Assembly: GCF_000344685.1 (NCBI RefSeq)
Contig: NW_006920419.1
Coordinates: forward strand, 655,169 to 719,168
Direction: 5' to 3'
DNA length: 64,000 bases
Source: Gloeophyllum trabeum ATCC 11539
Lineage: Eukaryota; Basidiomycota; Agaricomycetes; Gloeophyllales; Gloeophyllaceae
The position numbers and the translations under genes are program-made. The notes under the pieces are model-generated. The model was not told the origin of the DNA. It saw nothing but the letters and a program-made list of their open reading frames with translations, and searched no databases. Positions within the stretch are counted from its first letter, which is position 1. Every line of letters starts with the position of its first letter. This document shows, piece by piece, positions 60,266-64,000 of this stretch.

Positions 60266-60909
60266 TCACTATCGATCGAGAGACGGCAAGGTTAGTAAAG
60301 GTATAGTATTGAGGCAAGCAGATACGCACGAAAGTAAGAGCAGCACCCTTCGTCTTCTTCTCACCACCCAACTCGAAGCTGAACGCGAGTCAGATAAATT
60401 TATCAGAAGATTAAGGAGAACGCACTGTTTGCATCGCTTGAGGGACAGCTGCATTTTGTACTTGCACACTGTGCATTCTAGCCGGAGCACGACCTTCTTC
60501 GTGGTCTTGGCCTGATGCACAATGGCTTGACTCAAGCTTACGCTTGCATAGAGTGAAACTACGCACCTTCTTGTGGAAGACAGGCTTCTTCTGACCACCA
60601 TAACCCGTCTGCTTACGGTCGTAACGGCGCTTTCCCTGAGCGACCAGCGAATCCTTGCCCTTCTTGTACTGCGTCACCTTGTGGGGACTGCATCCACTAA
60701 TCTGAGCATGCGATGAGAGTTGAGCAGATGAAGGACGTACGTGTGCTTCCTGCAGTTCTTGCTAGCGCAGTCTATGCGGTCATCAGTATGTGCCTTGTAC
60801 CAAACTCTGTGCTTTCAACTCACACGTCCGGCGTGTCCTGAGTGAACAGATATGTCAACGTTACATTGCGCAGGAATCATGCGTGGACTCACTTGGGAAT
60901 GTTGACCAT
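60266..60909 (-). CDS. 60S ribosomal protein eL42 (L44/L36a)
   Basis: Seven exons, 60893-60909, 60824-60837 (14 nt), 60741-60771, 60567-60687, 60426-60511, 60330-60378 and 60266-60268, give exactly 106 aa, the universal length. Family motifs: [56 protein letters not shown] and [18 protein letters not shown]. The Cys pairs bind zinc. eL42 sits at the E-site of the large subunit. The last exon contains only the stop codon TGA, after a 61-nt intron with a CTAAC branch-like site. The lysine-rich body and position 56 (P in KKPVF, the cycloheximide-sensitive type) are as in most fungi. Confidence 0.96.
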
Positions 60910-61191
60910 CTTGACCGGACTGTGTCGAGTACGAGCTTGGCCGTCGCCGTGAGTAATATTGGACTATCACTGAGAATGCGCGGAGGCTGCCGGGCAGATA
61001 CTGTACAGTCGTGACAAAGGTGTGACCTGTCACTGACCTCAAAATCGCGACTTGAAGGTCAAAATCGAGTCAATATTCGCGTCTGGTATTCGCAGCTGAA
61101 ATAGCACATGTAGAGTCTACAGATGTAGGTAGTAGCACTGTGCCTGCGCTCAATATCTAGTGGGAACAGGAATCGCTTGTGGCGGTAGAGG
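60910..61191. other. Spacer between eL42 start and NAA15 stop
   Basis: 282 bp holding the eL42 promoter and the 3' flank of NAA15, both leftward. No further gene was recognised. Confidence 0.45.
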
Positions 61192-64000
61192 TTAACTCAG
61201 AACCTCCGCATCTGGTTGAGCGGATTCGTTTTCTAATGTACCATTGATCACACATCGACGCAGAGCAGCCAGCTCCTCTGAGGATTTGAACGCCGTTGAA
61301 AGCTCGAACTTGGCATCACATGTCGTGCGGAATTCCTCCGCCCTGGGAGCCTGGATCTCTTGCAGGAACGCCAGAGCAGCGAGTGCAGTCTGTTTCCGAA
61401 GGCGCGTCACATTAAGAGTCGTATATCGCGGAGGCAAAGACTTACTTTGACGGTAACCTCGATCTCCGCGTTCAGAAGGCTGAAGACAGTGTTCTCAATT
61501 TCCTCTACGGGCGCCTCCAGTCGACGCAACGCTCGGGCACTTGCTAAAATAGCCTTCGGCGATGTCGAATGTCTTTGAAGATACTGCGAGTTATACGTCT
61601 CCAATGATACGGTGTCAGGGATCAGCTCTTGCAAGGACGCGGATACGACCGGTTCGAGAGCTGGCGCGCTTGCAGAAGGCAACGCTAAGTTGGTAGTCGT
61701 TAAACACGTTAAACACGGGAGGCTGACTAGTCAAGCGTGGACTTGCCTCTCTTCCGGGCATCAATTAATCTTAGGTGAAGCTCTGGATTCTCAGGGTCCA
61801 ACTGTCGAGCGTGGCTGAGAGCTTTAATCGCTTGGAGATGCTTGTCTGGGCAAAATGAGCACAACCATCCTCCACTAAGCCTGCTATCTACTCACCACGG
61901 CGCACCGCGACATCGTAAACAGCAATCCACACGTCAATATTGTCTTTAGCCAGAGTTTGCAAGGGTTTGAGCCATGCAGCTGCCTTGTCCAGTCTATCAG
62001 CCGCTTCGACCAACTTAGTCCCATGCGGGTCTTCGTCTTGTGGAGGAGCCGGCTCAAGACCTTTGTCCTCATTGCTCTGTGAGCTAGAGGCTGTAGTCCG
62101 AGAAGAACATCAGTCTGTGGACCATAGAAGACCGAGCAGCGACTGACCTTTCTTGGCCTCCTCCTGTTTCTGCGCCGCTTTCGCCTTCTTGGCCTTGTTC
62201 TTGGCCTTCTTTTCCGCATCGCTCAAAGCAGCTGTGGATGATCCGGTCGCACATAAATTAGCATTGTGGTATCGGTATAGCACTTACCTGGCGCAGTGAG
62301 AGAAGCTACAAGAGCTGGGTCGTCGTGAAGTCGAATATACACCTGGGCATAGTATGAGCGGTGAGCCGGAGACATGGAATACATACAAACCTGCGACGCA
62401 GCGAGAGCCGCATGGACGTATGCCGGGTTTGAACGAAGCTGGTCTTCCCAATGTATCATCCTGCAGGATGGAGATATCACAGGTTAGAGGCGGATGGAAA
62501 GGGCCATCAGCGAGGATGGGAAGGCTCACTCAAGGTAAACGTTTATCGTGAACTTTCGGATGGAATAGGAGTGGAAGTCGAACTGGTCGTCCTCATATTC
62601 GTCAAAGACCTACCACTATCGATTAACCGCGATGTCCCGCTTATGACTCTGAATGGTTCAAAACCAAGTGAATGGACCAGGGAAGCTACCTTTTGCACTG
62701 CATGATACCGCTTCAATGCCATGCCTAAATTACCATTCCGGTTATACGCGTCTCCGTCCTCAACCAGGAACAGCAGCGACTGCATATCCTCGAGATCTGC
62801 TGCGGGACTCGCGGCATCTTTCTGAGTAATCGCATGATGAGAAATTCGTACATCCATTCTACAAAAATGTCTCCGCACCTTCGTGAACAGCCCGAAGATC
62901 TCACTGGCTTCCTCGATTAGCCCGGCTCTAAGTCTGTACTTCCCACATTTGGTGTTCAGGAATCGATCCTGACCATCCAACAGACGCGCGTCGTTCAGAC
63001 TCTTCGCTGCACCGTAGTAGTCACCGGATCGCTTCAATACCCGCGCTTTGCAAGTGTACAATTCAGGCAAAGTCGGCGTATGCTTGAACGCTTCTTCGAG
63101 CAAGGACAAAGCACGAGATTGTCTACCGAGGAACGAATGGTGTTGGGCGAGAAAGTAGAGAGTCCAGAGGTACATTGTCGGTTCCGCCTCTGACGCTGCA
63201 TGTACGCGTCACAGAGTTCTGTGTGAATAGGTTCATGCTAACAACAACGGGATTCGAAAGACTCACGAGCGGACGAAAGGGATCCGCGTATTTCTTCTAC
63301 TGTCTCCTCGATAGCTTCTTGCTTCGCAGGATTCTTGTAGAGAGTTTTGAGATCAGCAAATAGGGATGGAATGCCCTTCGATAGCCCAGACGTGATATAT
63401 TCCTTGACAAGCTCCTTGAATTCGTCCCCTGGCCAACAATATCAGATCGTTTACTTCACGGTGTTTGAGTGACTGACCAGTGGACACTGTTAAGGCAAGG
63501 TGACGCGCGCGTCCTCCGCGAGGGATCTGCTGAGAGAAGTCACGAAGAATCCGTGCGGCTTCTGCACGGGTCTCATCTGTGAGTGAATCTGATTGGATCG
63601 ATGAGAAGTCGATACTACCCAAGATGATTAGCAAAGACGCACCAAAGGAAATACCTCTGTTGCTAAGATATCCCTTATAATATTCGATGCAATCCGGGTT
63701 TTGTTCAATCAGGGCTCGCCAAGCATGTTCGGCCTCGTCAGTTTGCCCCAGCTTGGATAATAGACGAGCTGTGCTGAATCATTAACAACCATAAAATAGG
63801 TGCGGTCGACTACCCTACCTCGATATTCCATTATGGCCTTACGATCAACAATTGCCCTCGACTTTGCGCTGGTATCAAGCAGCGACAACGCTTCTGAATT
63901 TTCGTCGAGATCTTCGAGTAAGCGTACATGATATAGGAGGACTTCTGAATGCTCCACGTCGTAATCTGGCACATTCTGCATAGGCATATGGAGAGAGCTT
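61192..64000 (-). CDS. NatA auxiliary subunit NAA15/NAT1 (5' end outside window)
   Basis: A TPR-repeat protein whose N-terminal part lies beyond the right edge; the frame is open at base 64000. Visible in order: EHSEVLLYHVRLLEDLDENS, DEAEHAWRALIEQNPDCIEYY, MYLWTLYFLAQHHSFLGRQ and KSLNDARLLDGQDRFLNTK. Next come DGDAYNRNGNLGMALKRYH, a Lys/Ala/Glu-rich segment (KKAKNKAKKAKAAQKQEEAKK) and a C-terminal domain ending at 61192. This pattern is diagnostic of NAA15. It anchors the acetyltransferase NAA10 to the ribosome for N-terminal acetylation of nascent chains. One intron (61685-61746) has a GC donor. Last exons: 61747-61845, 61446-61684, 61192-61389. Some upstream exon edges, such as near 63640, are unsure. 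Confidence 0.93.
61685..61746 (-). other. GC-AG intron in NAA15
   Basis: The 62-nt intron begins GCAAGT after AGAG and ends CTTAG; the flanking codons (LIDARKR / ALPSAS) join in frame only with this donor. GC donors make up about 1% of introns and usually keep an otherwise perfect consensus, as here. Confidence 0.75.

Overview
The window looks like Agaricomycete (basidiomycete mushroom-forming or wood-decay fungus) nuclear DNA. Genes lie on both strands and are broken by many short GT-AG introns, mostly 40-75 nt. Proteins match the fungal repertoire: GH16 KRE6/SKN1, GH5_5, GH53, a CBM19-like chitin-binding protein, the cell-morphogenesis protein PAG1/Tao3 and a Dal5-type permease. No bacterial operons, CRISPR arrays, rRNA or convincing tRNA genes were seen. 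Exon models were built by hand from splice signals, reading-frame closure and family knowledge; no alignment or database search was run.

Left end, 1-4.0 kb, is a transposon patch. It holds the 3' part of a Ty1/copia pol gene, a polypurine tract and LTR, a 128-bp inverted repeat (about 96% identical arms), and a 618-bp MITE-like element with perfect 24-bp terminal inverted repeats flanked by TA. From 4 to 20.5 kb come a secreted type-B carboxylesterase/lipase (-), a RING-RRM protein of unknown role (-, nine exons, one of 12 nt), the mismatch-repair gene MLH1 (+, 14 exons) divergent from it across a promoter with two MCB boxes, and the very long PAG1/Tao3/Mor2/Furry-family gene (-). From 21 to 32 kb follow a GH53 galactanase (-), ribosomal protein eS26 (-), a small secreted CBM19-like protein (+), a PARP-type zinc-finger protein with a charged tail (-) and a 17-exon MFS permease (-).

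From 32 to 40 kb lie a VEFS-box, Su(z)12-like candidate Polycomb (PRC2) subunit (-), a KRE6/SKN1 beta-1,6-glucan synthesis protein (+) and a GH5 endoglucanase (-) convergent with it. After a 2.8-kb gene-poor stretch come histidinol-phosphate aminotransferase (+) convergent with sphingolipid delta-4 desaturase (-), the Holliday-junction resolvase GEN1/Yen1 (+), and HMG-CoA reductase with a sterol-sensing-type membrane domain (-). A 5.3-kb region without a recognisable gene contains a degenerate ~290-bp tandem repeat. The right end holds ribosomal protein eL42 (-), with its stop codon alone in the last exon, and most of the NatA auxiliary subunit NAA15/NAT1 (-), cut by the window edge.

The genes are mainly housekeeping. 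Two concern recombination and repair (MLH1, GEN1), two membrane lipids (HMGR, desaturase), and several the cell wall and polarity (PAG1, KRE6, GH5, CBM19-like). The least ordinary loci are the VEFS-box gene, the RING-RRM gene and the mobile or repetitive structures. I found no clear undescribed multi-gene system.
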